Origin: Balneolales bacterium | GTDB taxonomy: Bacteria; Bacteroidota; Rhodothermia; Balneolales; Natronogracilivirgulaceae | Direction: 5' to 3' | Assembly: GCA_007120385.1 (NCBI GenBank) | Contig: SKNT01000008.1 | Location: 1 to 37,764 of the forward strand | Length of the DNA stretch: 37,764 nt | Shown: positions 24,323 to 31,634 of the stretch, in pieces | How the letters are laid out: each line of letters starts with the position of its first letter | How positions within the stretch are numbered: position 1 is the stretch's first letter | Made by a program: the position numbers and the translations under genes | The notes under the pieces: generated by a model | Told to the model about the DNA's origin: nothing | Databases searched by the model: none | The model's input: only the letters and a program-made list of their open reading frames with translations

Positions 24323-25519
24323 TTAATCGGGGATCGGTCGGGCCGATTGTTTCTGAGCCAGATGATCCATCAGATCGGTCTTGTTTTGGATGGGGGTGCG
24401 TGTGGGCCGTCCCAGGTCCTTTCGTGCGCCCCTTGCAACCTGCACTTCCAGCAGTACGGGGCCGTCGGTACGTGCAAGCCAGTCCAGGGCTTCCCTGAGA
24501 CCGTCCGGATCCGATACCCGCCGGGCTTTGCGATATCCGCAGGCCATGGCAATGGCAGGGATATCAATATCAAATGCAACGGTTGGCTGTCCGCCCACCG
24601 AGTCGTGGGCGCCGTTGTTGACCACGATATGTTTGAATCCTTTGGGTGCGTTTGCACCGATGATGGCGAGCGATCCCATGTGCATGATCAGTGCTCCGTC
24701 ACCATCCACACAGCAGATTGTCCGTTCGGGCCGGCTCAGCGCGGCGCCGAGGGCAATCTGGGAGCAGTGGCCCATGGACCCCACGGTCAGAAAGTCACGG
24801 TGATGGCCCATATTCCCCTGGGCGCGTATCTCGAATATCTCGCGTGAAGGCATGCCGGTCGTGGATACGACGACCGTGTCATCGTCGAGTGACCGGATGA
24901 TGGCCTCCAGCGCTTCCTCACGTTTCATCTGTGGTGCCGCGGACGTACCGGGTCTTTCTTCGGTTTGGGTCGCGGTGCCGCTGTTGCCGGTCTCTTTTCC
25001 CTCCCACTTCACGAAGGTGCCTTTTTGCACAACCAGTGCCACCGGACGGTTTTCCTGCTGTGCCTGCGCCAAGAGACGCCGCACAACCGATGCATAGTCA
25101 CGGGTATCGGGCCCGATCACTTCGTATGGCAGTTCCATGGCATCCAGCAGGCCATTCTGCACACGGCCCTGCTTGACGTGCTGCGGTTCGTCTTTTACTC
25201 CGGGCTCGCCGCGCCAGCCGATCATGAGCAGCATGGGTATGCTGTAGACTTCGCGGTCGGCGATGGAGAGCAGCGGATTGACCGTGTTGCCGAGGCCGGA
25301 GTTCTGAAGGTAGACCATGGCCATGCGCCTGGTGGCGATATGATAGCCGGTGGCCAGGCCCACCGCCGCGCCTTCGTTGGCGGCAATGACATGCTGTTGC
25401 GGAGCCACGCTTGCCGTGATGCAGGCGCAGATCTCCTTGAGCAGGGAATCGGGCACGCCGGTGAAAAAACCGACGCCCTCATCCTGCAGGGTCTTTAGAA
25501 ATTCGTTATTGGATATCAT
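24323..25519 (-). CDS. aepY: Phosphonopyruvate decarboxylase
   Basis: The start is the ATG at 25519, overlapping the aldolase stop by ATGA (25516-25519); upstream residues of the frame lie inside the aldolase gene. The 398-residue product begins 'MISNNEFLKTLQDEGVGFFT' with 'TGVPDSLLKE' and the ThDP-activating Glu in 'AANEGAAVGLATGYH'. 'LLMIGWRGEPGVKDEPQH' and 'KQGRVQNGLLDAM' are characteristic of phosphonopyruvate decarboxylases. The ThDP/Mg motif runs from 'GDGALIMHMGSLA' to 'VNNGAHDSVGGQPT'. Reaction: phosphonopyruvate to phosphonoacetaldehyde plus CO2, the irreversible step that drives C-P bond formation forward. Sulfopyruvate decarboxylase is related, but the PEP mutase in the locus settles the call. 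Confidence 0.93.
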   Translation of the reverse strand: MISNNEFLKTLQDEGVGFFTGVPDSLLKEICACITASVAPQQHVIAANEGAAVGLATGYHIATRRMAMVYLQNSGLGNTVNPLLSIADREVYSIPMLLMIGWRGEPGVKDEPQHVKQGRVQNGLLDAMELPYEVIGPDTRDYASVVRRLLAQAQQENRPVALVVQKGTFVKWEGKETGNSGTATQTEERPGTSAAPQMKREEALEAIIRSLDDDTVVVSTTGMPSREIFEIRAQGNMGHHRDFLTVGSMGHCSQIALGAALSRPERTICCVDGDGALIMHMGSLAIIGANAPKGFKHIVVNNGAHDSVGGQPTVAFDIDIPAIAMACGYRKARRVSDPDGLREALDWLARTDGPVLLEVQVARGARKDLGRPTRTPIQNKTDLMDHLAQKQSARPIPD

Positions 25520-26316
25520 CCCAGATCCGTTTCGTCCAGTTTTTGGCAAATGCCGTTGAGTGCCTGCACCAGGATGGTCATTTCAATGGAATAGCCCAGA
25601 AATGCCATGCCGCTGTCGCGCCAGTGCCGGAGCTGCTGAATGGTGTCGGTGAAGATCCCCAGTTTCACGTTGCGGCGTGCGGCGCGGACGATCAGATCCT
25701 CAACGGCCCGTGTGACGCGGGGATTCTCAATGTCGCCGGGAATGCCCAGCGATTGCGAAAGGTCATACGGACCCACAAAGATCACGTCTATGCCGTCCAG
25801 AGAGATGATCTCGTCGAAGTTGTCCAGGGCCTCGCTGCCTTCCACCTGCATGACCATGAGGCTGCGGTTGGCTTCCGGAAAGTAGTCTTCCCTGGCCATG
25901 GCGCCGTAATTTGCGGCGCGCACAAAGCGGCATACCCCGCGTTCGCCATGCGGATGAAACCGGGCCAGTTTGAGCGCGATTGCGGCCTGTTCGGCACTTT
26001 GCACGGAAGTCACCATGATGCCGTGGGCGCCCAGGTCCAGCGCCTTGCCGATATGCATGCTGTCGTAGCGCTCCACCCGGACAATGCCCAGTGTCGGCGT
26101 GGCTTGCAGCGCCATCAGGTGCGTTTTGAGCGTCTCGGTGGTTATCGGCGAGTGTTCCATGTCCAGCACGGCGAAATCCATGCTGCTGTGGCCGATCGCT
26201 TCGATGACCGAGCTGTCGGTGGTTTTGCAGAATATGCCCAGAACGTGCTTATCCTGCATTTTCTGGCGGAATTCTGACAGTTTATTGGCGAAATGGAAGG
26301 GAGATTGCAGAGTCAT
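25516..26316 (-). CDS. HpcH/HpaI aldolase family protein (copy 2)
   Basis: The 266-residue product carries clear HpaI-type motifs. 'FAVLDMEHSPITTETLK' resembles the 'lDxEHgp' site, 'GAHGIMVTSVQSAEQA' lies in the barrel core, and 'QVEGSEALDNFDEI' carries the metal-binding Glu. 'GIDVIFVGPYDLSQSLG' carries the matching Asp, and 'LGYSIEMTIL' ends the barrel. Family reaction: reversible aldol of pyruvate (or a related enolate) with an aldehyde to a 4-hydroxy-2-keto acid. It sits between Ppd (ATGA overlap) and a 2-hydroxyacid dehydrogenase (97 bp, with a hairpin). Phosphonopyruvate or phosphonoacetaldehyde are possible co-substrates because of the neighbours, but this is speculation. Confidence 0.87.
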   Translation of the reverse strand: MTLQSPFHFANKLSEFRQKMQDKHVLGIFCKTTDSSVIEAIGHSSMDFAVLDMEHSPITTETLKTHLMALQATPTLGIVRVERYDSMHIGKALDLGAHGIMVTSVQSAEQAAIALKLARFHPHGERGVCRFVRAANYGAMAREDYFPEANRSLMVMQVEGSEALDNFDEIISLDGIDVIFVGPYDLSQSLGIPGDIENPRVTRAVEDLIVRAARRNVKLGIFTDTIQQLRHWRDSGMAFLGYSIEMTILVQALNGICQKLDETDLG

Positions 26317-26370
26317 ATGTTGGTCTGTGATGTAGTGACAGGATGTAATTGTCTATGATGAATGCACCGG

Positions 26371-26411
26371 CCGTGCCCGCTTTCGGGGAAACGGATGCGA
26401 AGCCGGCACGG
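26371..26411 (-). promoter_or_regulatory. Hairpin between the 2-hydroxyacid dehydrogenase and HpaI genes
   Basis: CCGTGCC (26371-26377) and GGCACGG (26405-26411) form a 7-bp stem. After one mismatch (C26378/C26404) GCTT (26379-26382) pairs with AAGC (26400-26403), leaving a loop of 17 bases, or less if a G-U pair closes it further. It begins two bases past the stop of the dehydrogenase on the minus strand, within the 97-bp gap to the aldolase. No T-run follows on the minus strand, so I regard it as an mRNA-processing, stability or attenuation element rather than a strong terminator. Confidence 0.45.
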
Positions 26412-26413
26412 GT

Positions 26414-27358
26414 TCAGTACAGAAGGTTGTAGGGAGTCTTGTTCTCGTAGATGCGCAGTGCGTTCCGGGCAGCATTGATCCGCAATTCCCGGGAGGATGC
26501 GGCCGAGTAGTACGAGGTGTGCGGGTTGATGATCAATCGTCCGCGCAGCCACTCCTCACTGTTGCGCCATGCGCTGATGAGTGCATCGTCGGCCGGCGGT
26601 TCCTGCGGCAGCACGTCCATTGCCACGGCGGACAGGTGTTCCGAGCGCAGTGCGTCATGGAGGATGCCGGTATCGGCCAGCAGTCCGCCTCTCGCCGTGT
26701 TGACAAGGGCGCTGCCCGGTTTCATGGCGGCGATGAAACCGGCGTCGATCATGCCGCGGGTCTCGTCGCTGAGCGGCGTATGCACCGATACGATGTCCGA
26801 TGCGGCCAGCAGCTCATCCTGGGAGTCCACCCGCCGGCTCTGAAGCATCTTTTCGTATCCGCGCGGCCGGTATGGGTCGTATAAGACGGTCTGGAACCCG
26901 AGGGCCCGGCATTTTATAAGCACGCTGCCGCCGATGCGGCCCGCGCCGACCACGCCCAGCACGGTGTCGCTGGTGCGCCTGATGGCGGTGTTGACGTTTT
27001 CCTGCCAGTTTGACCGGTAGGCTTTTGCGGCGTGGTCGTAGGTGAATACGCCGCGGACGATGTTCAGTATCATGGCCACGGCGGTATCGGAAACCTCATC
27101 CACCCCGTAGTCGGGATTGTTGCAGGCAACGATGTTGCGCTGTTTCAGGGCAGGCAGGTCCAGGTTGTCGTATCCCACGCCGTAGCGCTGCACGCCGCGA
27201 AGGGCCGGCAGGCGGTCCACGTACTCGCCGGTGATATGGTCATGCCAGACGAGCAGCACCTCGGTGTCGGGGCCGGCTTTTGTGCCGACCAGGTCGCCGA
27301 GGATCTCGCGCTCCACATCCGGCTCTTTGAAATAATCGGTAATGGCTATTACGGACAT
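26414..27358 (-). CDS. D-isomer-specific 2-hydroxyacid dehydrogenase (copy 2, CtBP-like)
   Basis: The 314-residue product has 'VLGVVGAGRIGGSVLIKCRA' (NAD fold) and the catalytic triad: Arg in 'LVNTARGGLLAD', Glu in 'AMDVLPQEPPADD' and His in 'IINPHTSYYS'. 'RGVQRYGVGYDNLDLPALKQ' is typical of the C-terminal-binding-protein/phosphoglycerate-dehydrogenase group. Expected to interconvert a 2-keto acid and D-2-hydroxy acid. It lies six bases after the KdsB-like gene and is co-directional with the aldolase. Clearly different in sequence from the other dehydrogenase at 11412-12380, so this is not a recent duplication. A role in oxidising a hydroxyalkylphosphonate, as PhpE-type dehydrogenases of this superfamily do in phosphinothricin biosynthesis, is possible but unproven. 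Confidence 0.86.
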   Translation of the reverse strand: MSVIAITDYFKEPDVEREILGDLVGTKAGPDTEVLLVWHDHITGEYVDRLPALRGVQRYGVGYDNLDLPALKQRNIVACNNPDYGVDEVSDTAVAMILNIVRGVFTYDHAAKAYRSNWQENVNTAIRRTSDTVLGVVGAGRIGGSVLIKCRALGFQTVLYDPYRPRGYEKMLQSRRVDSQDELLAASDIVSVHTPLSDETRGMIDAGFIAAMKPGSALVNTARGGLLADTGILHDALRSEHLSAVAMDVLPQEPPADDALISAWRNSEEWLRGRLIINPHTSYYSAASSRELRINAARNALRIYENKTPYNLLY

Positions 27359-27364
27359 GCGTTG

Positions 27365-28096
27365 TTATCCCTCTTTTGCGGCAGCTTTCATGCGTTTCTC
27401 GACGATCTTGACATCTTTGGGCTCGTCTATCGCCCAGCTGTCGCCTATCATATCGATGCAGTAGACCGGGATGTCCAGCTCCAGGAACCGGATGATGTCG
27501 AGCTGCTCGATGCGGTCGATTCGGGAATAGGTGCGCTCGCTTACGTAGCGGTCCAGCGCCTGCTTGTTGAAAGCGAACAGCCAGATCGCCTTCTCGGCTG
27601 TGTCGAAGTTGCCGCGGATATCCAGCGGGATGCCGGCACGGGAGGTAAACAGCAGACGTCCGTCGGGCGCGCATACCACTTTTGCTTTCGAGGGGTCCCC
27701 GAAGTCGGTTTCACTGCACTCCGTCTTGCCAAAGACAATGCGTCCGGGATGTTCCCGGTTGTAATCCAGCAGGCGGCGCACATCGCGGGTGTTGACCAGC
27801 GGCTCGTCGCCCTGGATGTTCAGATAGGCGTCGGCGGGCACCTGATCGCTGAGCAGCTTTATGCGCGTGGTGGCGCACTCGGCCGGACCGGTATTCACGC
27901 AGTTCATCCCGTTTTTCTCACAGTATTCGACGATCACGTCGTCTTCGGTTGCCAGATAGATATCCTCTTCGGGGTGCACCTGTGCGCAGCGCTCCCATAC
28001 GTGCCGGATGACCGGCTTGCCCAGGATGTCGATCATCGCCTTGCCCGGAAGACGCGAGCTGGTCATGCGGGCGGGAATTGCAATTACCTGTCTCAT
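27365..28096 (-). CDS. KdsB-like CMP-keto-acid cytidylyltransferase
   Basis: The 243-residue product matches KdsB (CMP-Kdo synthetase) along its length. 'IPARMTSSRLPGKAMIDILG' is the nucleotide-binding start, 'YLNIQGDEPLV' has the metal-binding Asp97, 'RIEQLDIIRFLE' is the lid, and 'AIDEPKDVKIVE' has the second Asp. The KdsB 'SGTER' sugar-binding stretch reads 'CATTR' here (74-78). It should join CMP to a 3-deoxy-2-keto acid or a related acid. No KdsA or KdsD is visible, so genuine Kdo supply would have to come from elsewhere. With the aldolase, dehydrogenases and HAD phosphatase around it, activation of a different keto acid made by this cassette is a reasonable inference. Confidence 0.83.
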   Translation of the reverse strand: MRQVIAIPARMTSSRLPGKAMIDILGKPVIRHVWERCAQVHPEEDIYLATEDDVIVEYCEKNGMNCVNTGPAECATTRIKLLSDQVPADAYLNIQGDEPLVNTRDVRRLLDYNREHPGRIVFGKTECSETDFGDPSKAKVVCAPDGRLLFTSRAGIPLDIRGNFDTAEKAIWLFAFNKQALDRYVSERTYSRIDRIEQLDIIRFLELDIPVYCIDMIGDSWAIDEPKDVKIVEKRMKAAAKEG

Positions 28097-28137
28097 ATTT
28101 TCTTAATTTCGATTACAGTCGGGTTGAACTCAGGTTT

Positions 28138-29022
28138 TCAAAAATCAGCCCGGACCGTGTTGGTCAGGGTTCCCAGTCCTTCAATTGAGACCGAGACGCG
28201 ATCGCCGTCGCGGATCACGGAATCCTCGGCATTTGCGGGGGTGCCGGTCAGGATTACGTCGCCCGGTTCCAGCGTGAAAAAATGCGAAAGAAAACTGACC
28301 ACTTCGGCGTCATTGAGGATGCGTTTGTCCGTGGAGCTGGACTGCATCACCCTGCCGTTGATCGAATTGGTCATTTTCAGGGAGGATGTGTCCACACCCG
28401 TGACAATGGCCGGGCCAAGCGGGCAGAACGTATCCCAACCCTTGGAGCGGGCCAGATGGTGGTCGCGGCCATGGCAGTTGCTCATGGTCACGTCGTTGCC
28501 AATGGTGAAGCCCAGGATATGGTCCGGAGCCTGCTGCGGTGAGACATGGCGGCATGTTTTGCCGATGATGATGGCCAGTTCCACCTCGGTCCAGACCTTT
28601 CGGTCTTCCTGCAGGACAATGGTTTCGCCCGGACCGATGACGGCCGAGGGCGGCTTGAGGAAGATGACGGGTTCGTCGTAGGCCACGCGCTCCCCCACCA
28701 GATCCTTGTAGTTGTAGCCCAGGGCGATGACCTTGCCGGGGCGGACCGGGGCAAGCAGGGCCACCTCGCTCAGCGGGAGGGTCTGTGTGCCAGTGTGTGC
28801 GGCGGATTGTGCGGTGCTGCGCTGCGCGCGATCGGGGGAGTTTCCTGATCCGGCGATGCCGGGGTGTGCCGGTCCGGCGGCATCCAGCAGGGATATGAGG
28901 CTGCCGGCATCTGTGCCGCCTACCCGCTCCCCGCGGATCGATTGTCCCGGCGTGGTCACCATGTCGCCATCAATCACGCCGTAAGCCGTTTCCCCGTTGT
29001 ATCGGTATCGTACAATTTTCAT
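28138..29022 (-). CDS. Fumarylacetoacetate-hydrolase-family protein
   Basis: I set the start at the ATG at 29022 ('MKIVRYRYNGETAYGVIDGD'), with GAGGA upstream. An ATG at 29040 overlaps the GAPDH-like stop as ATGA and is an alternative. 'ALGYNYKDLVGE' and 'PVIFLKPPSAVIGPGETIVL' precede 'WTEVELAIIIGKTCRHV', whose acidic residues bind the metal in the family. 'GFTIGNDVTMSN' and 'GDVILTGTPAN' are also typical. FAH-family enzymes hydrolyse, isomerise or decarboxylate beta-keto, acyl-pyruvate or oxaloacetate-like acids. A low-complexity insert of about 30 residues (near residues 50-80) follows the N-terminal domain. Placed between GAPDH-like and KdsB-like genes; exact reaction unknown. Confidence 0.85.
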   Translation of the reverse strand: MKIVRYRYNGETAYGVIDGDMVTTPGQSIRGERVGGTDAGSLISLLDAAGPAHPGIAGSGNSPDRAQRSTAQSAAHTGTQTLPLSEVALLAPVRPGKVIALGYNYKDLVGERVAYDEPVIFLKPPSAVIGPGETIVLQEDRKVWTEVELAIIIGKTCRHVSPQQAPDHILGFTIGNDVTMSNCHGRDHHLARSKGWDTFCPLGPAIVTGVDTSSLKMTNSINGRVMQSSSTDKRILNDAEVVSFLSHFFTLEPGDVILTGTPANAEDSVIRDGDRVSVSIEGLGTLTNTVRADF

Positions 29023-29036
29023 TCTTGCAGCTATCC

Positions 29037-30065
29037 TCATAGCAGTCGGCTGATGATGTGGTAGACCCGGCTGGTGTACCCCCATTCGTTGTCATACCAA
29101 AGGACGAATTTCAGCATTTTGCCCTTGTTCAGATACAGCCAGCGCATGTCCACCACCGCGGCGTTTTCGTTGCCGAGATAATCGATGGAGATAAGCGAGC
29201 GTCCGTCGAGTTTGAGTACGCCGGGATATTTTTCCGTATAGGCCTCAAGGGCTTCCTGCACCTTTTCCAGGGTGGTGCTTTTTTCCAGGAGGAACACCCC
29301 GTCAATGGATGAGACGATGGAGGTCGGGGTGCGGAAAGAGGAGGCGTGAAGTTTTTCGACGCTATCGGGCAGCACTTTCTGCATGGCGCTGCACAGGGTG
29401 GTCTCCTTGGGGATAAGGCTGCCTATGCTGCTGCGTCCCAGCGCATAATCGCGCCACAGGTGACCGGGACTGGAGACGGACTGCAGGGTGCCGTCCAGCA
29501 GGTTCTGATATGAAAGCCAGGGGTGCAGGGTGGTTACTTCACCGACGTCAATGCCGAATTCGCGCTCAATGAGTGTGTAGAAGGGTCCGAGCGCATTGGC
29601 ATCGCAAATGCTGCTGCTGATGACGTGATGCCGGGATTTGTCGTATTGGTCCGAGTTCACCCCGTACATGTAGGAGAAGTCAATGCCCTGGTTTGGTGCA
29701 TGGGTTACGATCACCTTTTTGACTGACCCGTTGATGATCTCGTGTGCCTGCTTCACATTCTGAAACACGCCTGATGCTTCGACCACCAGATCCACTCCCA
29801 TTTCATCCCACGGCACATTTTTGATCTCCCGCTCCCGAAACACCTTGATGGAATCACCGTTGATTTTGATCAGGTCCCCTTCCACTTCCACCTTGTCATC
29901 GCGAAGTTTGCCGTAGGTGGTGTCGTATTTGAGCAGGTAAGCGTGATTGTGGATGTCTTCGTCTATATCGTTGACCGCGACAATGCGGTACTTCTGGTGA
30001 CGCAGATTGATGCGCGTCAACGCTCTCCCTATCCTCCCGAATCCGTTGATGCCAATTTTTATCAT
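29037..30065 (-). CDS. GAPDH-like dehydrogenase with a divergent active-site region
   Basis: The start is the ATG at 30065, overlapping the HAD stop by ATGA (30062-30065). The 342-residue product has the GAPDH N-terminus 'MIKIGINGFGRIGRALTRIN' and the C-terminal 'WYDNEWGYTSR'. The canonical 'SNASCTTNCLAP' reads 'SSSICDANALGP' here, keeping Cys154 but changing the surroundings. His181 is kept in 'TTLHPWLSYQ'. The phosphate-site region reads 'GRSSIGSLIPKETTL' in place of the usual 'Ni(I)P(a/s)(s/t)TGaa'. Thus it should still form a thioester on an aldehyde, but probably on a substrate other than glyceraldehyde-3-phosphate. Location inside the cassette argues for a specialised, non-glycolytic role. 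Confidence 0.87.
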   Translation of the reverse strand: MIKIGINGFGRIGRALTRINLRHQKYRIVAVNDIDEDIHNHAYLLKYDTTYGKLRDDKVEVEGDLIKINGDSIKVFREREIKNVPWDEMGVDLVVEASGVFQNVKQAHEIINGSVKKVIVTHAPNQGIDFSYMYGVNSDQYDKSRHHVISSSICDANALGPFYTLIEREFGIDVGEVTTLHPWLSYQNLLDGTLQSVSSPGHLWRDYALGRSSIGSLIPKETTLCSAMQKVLPDSVEKLHASSFRTPTSIVSSIDGVFLLEKSTTLEKVQEALEAYTEKYPGVLKLDGRSLISIDYLGNENAAVVDMRWLYLNKGKMLKFVLWYDNEWGYTSRVYHIISRLL

Positions 30066-30688
30066 AACAGATCTCCTAAGTTTGATATGATCTTGTCGAT
30101 TTTGTTTTTCCGGAAATACTCTTTCCATTCTGCAAATTGCGTATAGCCACTCATGAAAATAAAGCCAAGTCCAAACTCTTTTGCTACTTCATGGTCATGG
30201 CGGCTGTCCCCGATGAAGAGCGCGGGTTCCGGGTACTCCAGGCGCCGCAGGTGCTCTGATTTGGTATCGGGGCCGGCCAGAATCCCGTCAAACTGGTCGA
30301 GTCCGTTTCGCCGGAGAATGGCCCGGATCTCGCCGGCATCGCCGCCCGAAAGCACCCAGGTGCGGGCTCCGTCCTGCTGGCAGTTTTGAAAAAACAGTTC
30401 AAAGCCGGGTGTTGTGGAAATGCGTTCGAAGGACTCGCGGTTGCGCCGTGCATAATCCTGTAAAATCTGCCGGCCGGTTTGTGCATCGAAGCGGGAGTAG
30501 ACTTTCTTCTCCCTGGGCACTCCGTTGTTTGCGGTGAAAAAGGAGACAAATTCCGCTGCGGGTTGCGGGGCAAGGTGTTTTGCCACCGAGGCGTGGATAT
30601 TCCGCTTCTTGAGGGTGTTGGTATCGGCGATCACCCCGTCGAAGTCAAAAAAAACGGTTTGGTATCGCACTCCTTCTATCTCAGGCAC
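30062..30688 (-). CDS. HAD-superfamily phosphatase
   Basis: The 208-residue product has the nucleophile motif 'VFFDFDGVIADT', a helical cap, the motif-II-like 'TWVLSGGDAGEIRAILRR' and the acidic motif 'LFIGDSRHDHEVAKEFGLGF'. This is a type I (alpha cap) HAD hydrolase, close in layout to phosphoglycolate phosphatases. Expected to remove phosphate from a small sugar or acid phosphate, for example the precursor of the KdsB-like substrate (as KdsC does for Kdo8P, although KdsC is a capless HAD). It overlaps the GT2 gene by 8 bp upstream and the GAPDH-like gene by ATGA downstream. Phosphonoacetaldehyde hydrolase belongs to the same superfamily, but I do not see its signature lysine region. Confidence 0.84.
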   Translation of the reverse strand: MPEIEGVRYQTVFFDFDGVIADTNTLKKRNIHASVAKHLAPQPAAEFVSFFTANNGVPREKKVYSRFDAQTGRQILQDYARRNRESFERISTTPGFELFFQNCQQDGARTWVLSGGDAGEIRAILRRNGLDQFDGILAGPDTKSEHLRRLEYPEPALFIGDSRHDHEVAKEFGLGFIFMSGYTQFAEWKEYFRKNKIDKIISNLGDLL

Positions 30689-31634
30689 GATTTGACCCTT
30701 TAGATTTGGCGACAGCGGACCCTGTCAGGTATTTGGGAATCTTTTTGAATGGAATCACGCTCAAATAGAGCCTTGTCAGGTAGGAGTACTTCTTCTTTCC
30801 GGTCACCTTGCTGTGTTCCTTGAATGCTTTCATACAGCGGTTGTTGGCAAACATTTTGAGCAATCGGGCGGTTCGGCCCCGGTGTTTTTTCAGCAGGTGG
30901 CGGACGGTGGCCAGTTCGGCATCTGCGGTATTGATCGAGGTGTTGGTCACCATGTTGACCGAATCCTTGTAGTAGCGTGCACCGACATGTGCGCTCCAGG
31001 CCATTCCCTTTGCGTGTTCAATGCAACGCAGCCAGGTGTCGATATCCCCCCCCCGCTTCGATCGTCCAGCCGGGAACCCGCCTGCCTGCCGCATCACTTC
31101 CCTGCGGATGCAGGTAACCGATGTCCAGAGCGGGCGGTATCCTGCCACGAACACCTCCAGGTAGCTGTCCAGGTCCAGGAAATGGTTGCCGCGCGACTTG
31201 TACCGGCTGTAGTATTCCCCCATTATCACAGAGCCGTCTTTTTGGATGATTTCGCGGCCGCAACCCAGCACCCCTGCCTCCGGATAATGGCTACTGAGTT
31301 CAAGATGCTTTTGCAGGTGTTCCGGGAACCATTCGTCGTCGGCATCCAGGAAGGCAACCCATTCGGCTCGGGCTTTTTCGGTACCAAGGTTGCGGGCGGC
31401 ATATCCACCGGGACCGCTCTCCGAGCGGTGATAAATGCGGATGCGCGGGTCGTCAAACTTTCCGATCTCATCCATGCTGTTGTCGGTGGAAGCGTCATCC
31501 ACCAGTATCAGCTCAAAGTCGCCGCAGGTCTGGCGCAGCGCGGACCTGACTGCCCTGCCGACATGCGGTCCCTTGTTGTACACGGGTATAATTACAGAGA
31601 AAAACGGTATCCCTTCACTGGATTCTTTTATCAT
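30681..31634 (-). CDS. GT2-family glycosyltransferase with a G9 tract
   Basis: The 317-residue product has the GT-A fold signatures 'FSVIIPVYNKGPHVGRAVRS', 'LILVDDASTDNS' and the donor-metal motif 'VAFLDADDEWFPEHL' (DxD-type, residues 96-98). 'GGDIDTWLRCIE' is the acceptor-site region with catalytic-base-like acids. An inverting transferase adding one sugar to the repeat unit. On the coding strand a run of nine G (31046-31054) covers codons for Arg-Gly-Gly at residues 194-196; one-base slippage would truncate it just after the donor domain. In this sequence the frame is intact. Overlaps the next gene upstream by ATGA (31631-31634). Confidence 0.9.
   Translation of the reverse strand: MIKESSEGIPFFSVIIPVYNKGPHVGRAVRSALRQTCGDFELILVDDASTDNSMDEIGKFDDPRIRIYHRSESGPGGYAARNLGTEKARAEWVAFLDADDEWFPEHLQKHLELSSHYPEAGVLGCGREIIQKDGSVIMGEYYSRYKSRGNHFLDLDSYLEVFVAGYRPLWTSVTCIRREVMRQAGGFPAGRSKRGGDIDTWLRCIEHAKGMAWSAHVGARYYKDSVNMVTNTSINTADAELATVRHLLKKHRGRTARLLKMFANNRCMKAFKEHSKVTGKKKYSYLTRLYLSVIPFKKIPKYLTGSAVAKSKGSNRA
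31046..31054 (-). repeat. G9 homopolymer inside the GT2 gene
   Basis: Nine consecutive C on the plus strand (G on the coding strand) lie inside the glycosyltransferase reading frame. Poly-G tracts of this length are slippage-prone and drive phase variation of surface-glycan glycosyltransferases in Campylobacter and some other bacteria. The copy here is in frame. Confidence 0.8.

Noticed and set aside
27365-28096. Ordinary Kdo synthesis
   Set aside because: KdsA, KdsD and KdsC are not seen as a set, and the sugar-binding stretch of the KdsB homologue differs. I keep it as KdsB-like only.
27032-28681. Long plus-strand open frame (549 codons)
   Set aside because: It is antisense to the KdsB-like, FAH-family and hydroxyacid dehydrogenase genes, shows no domain motif, and its length follows from GC-biased codon use of the real genes.
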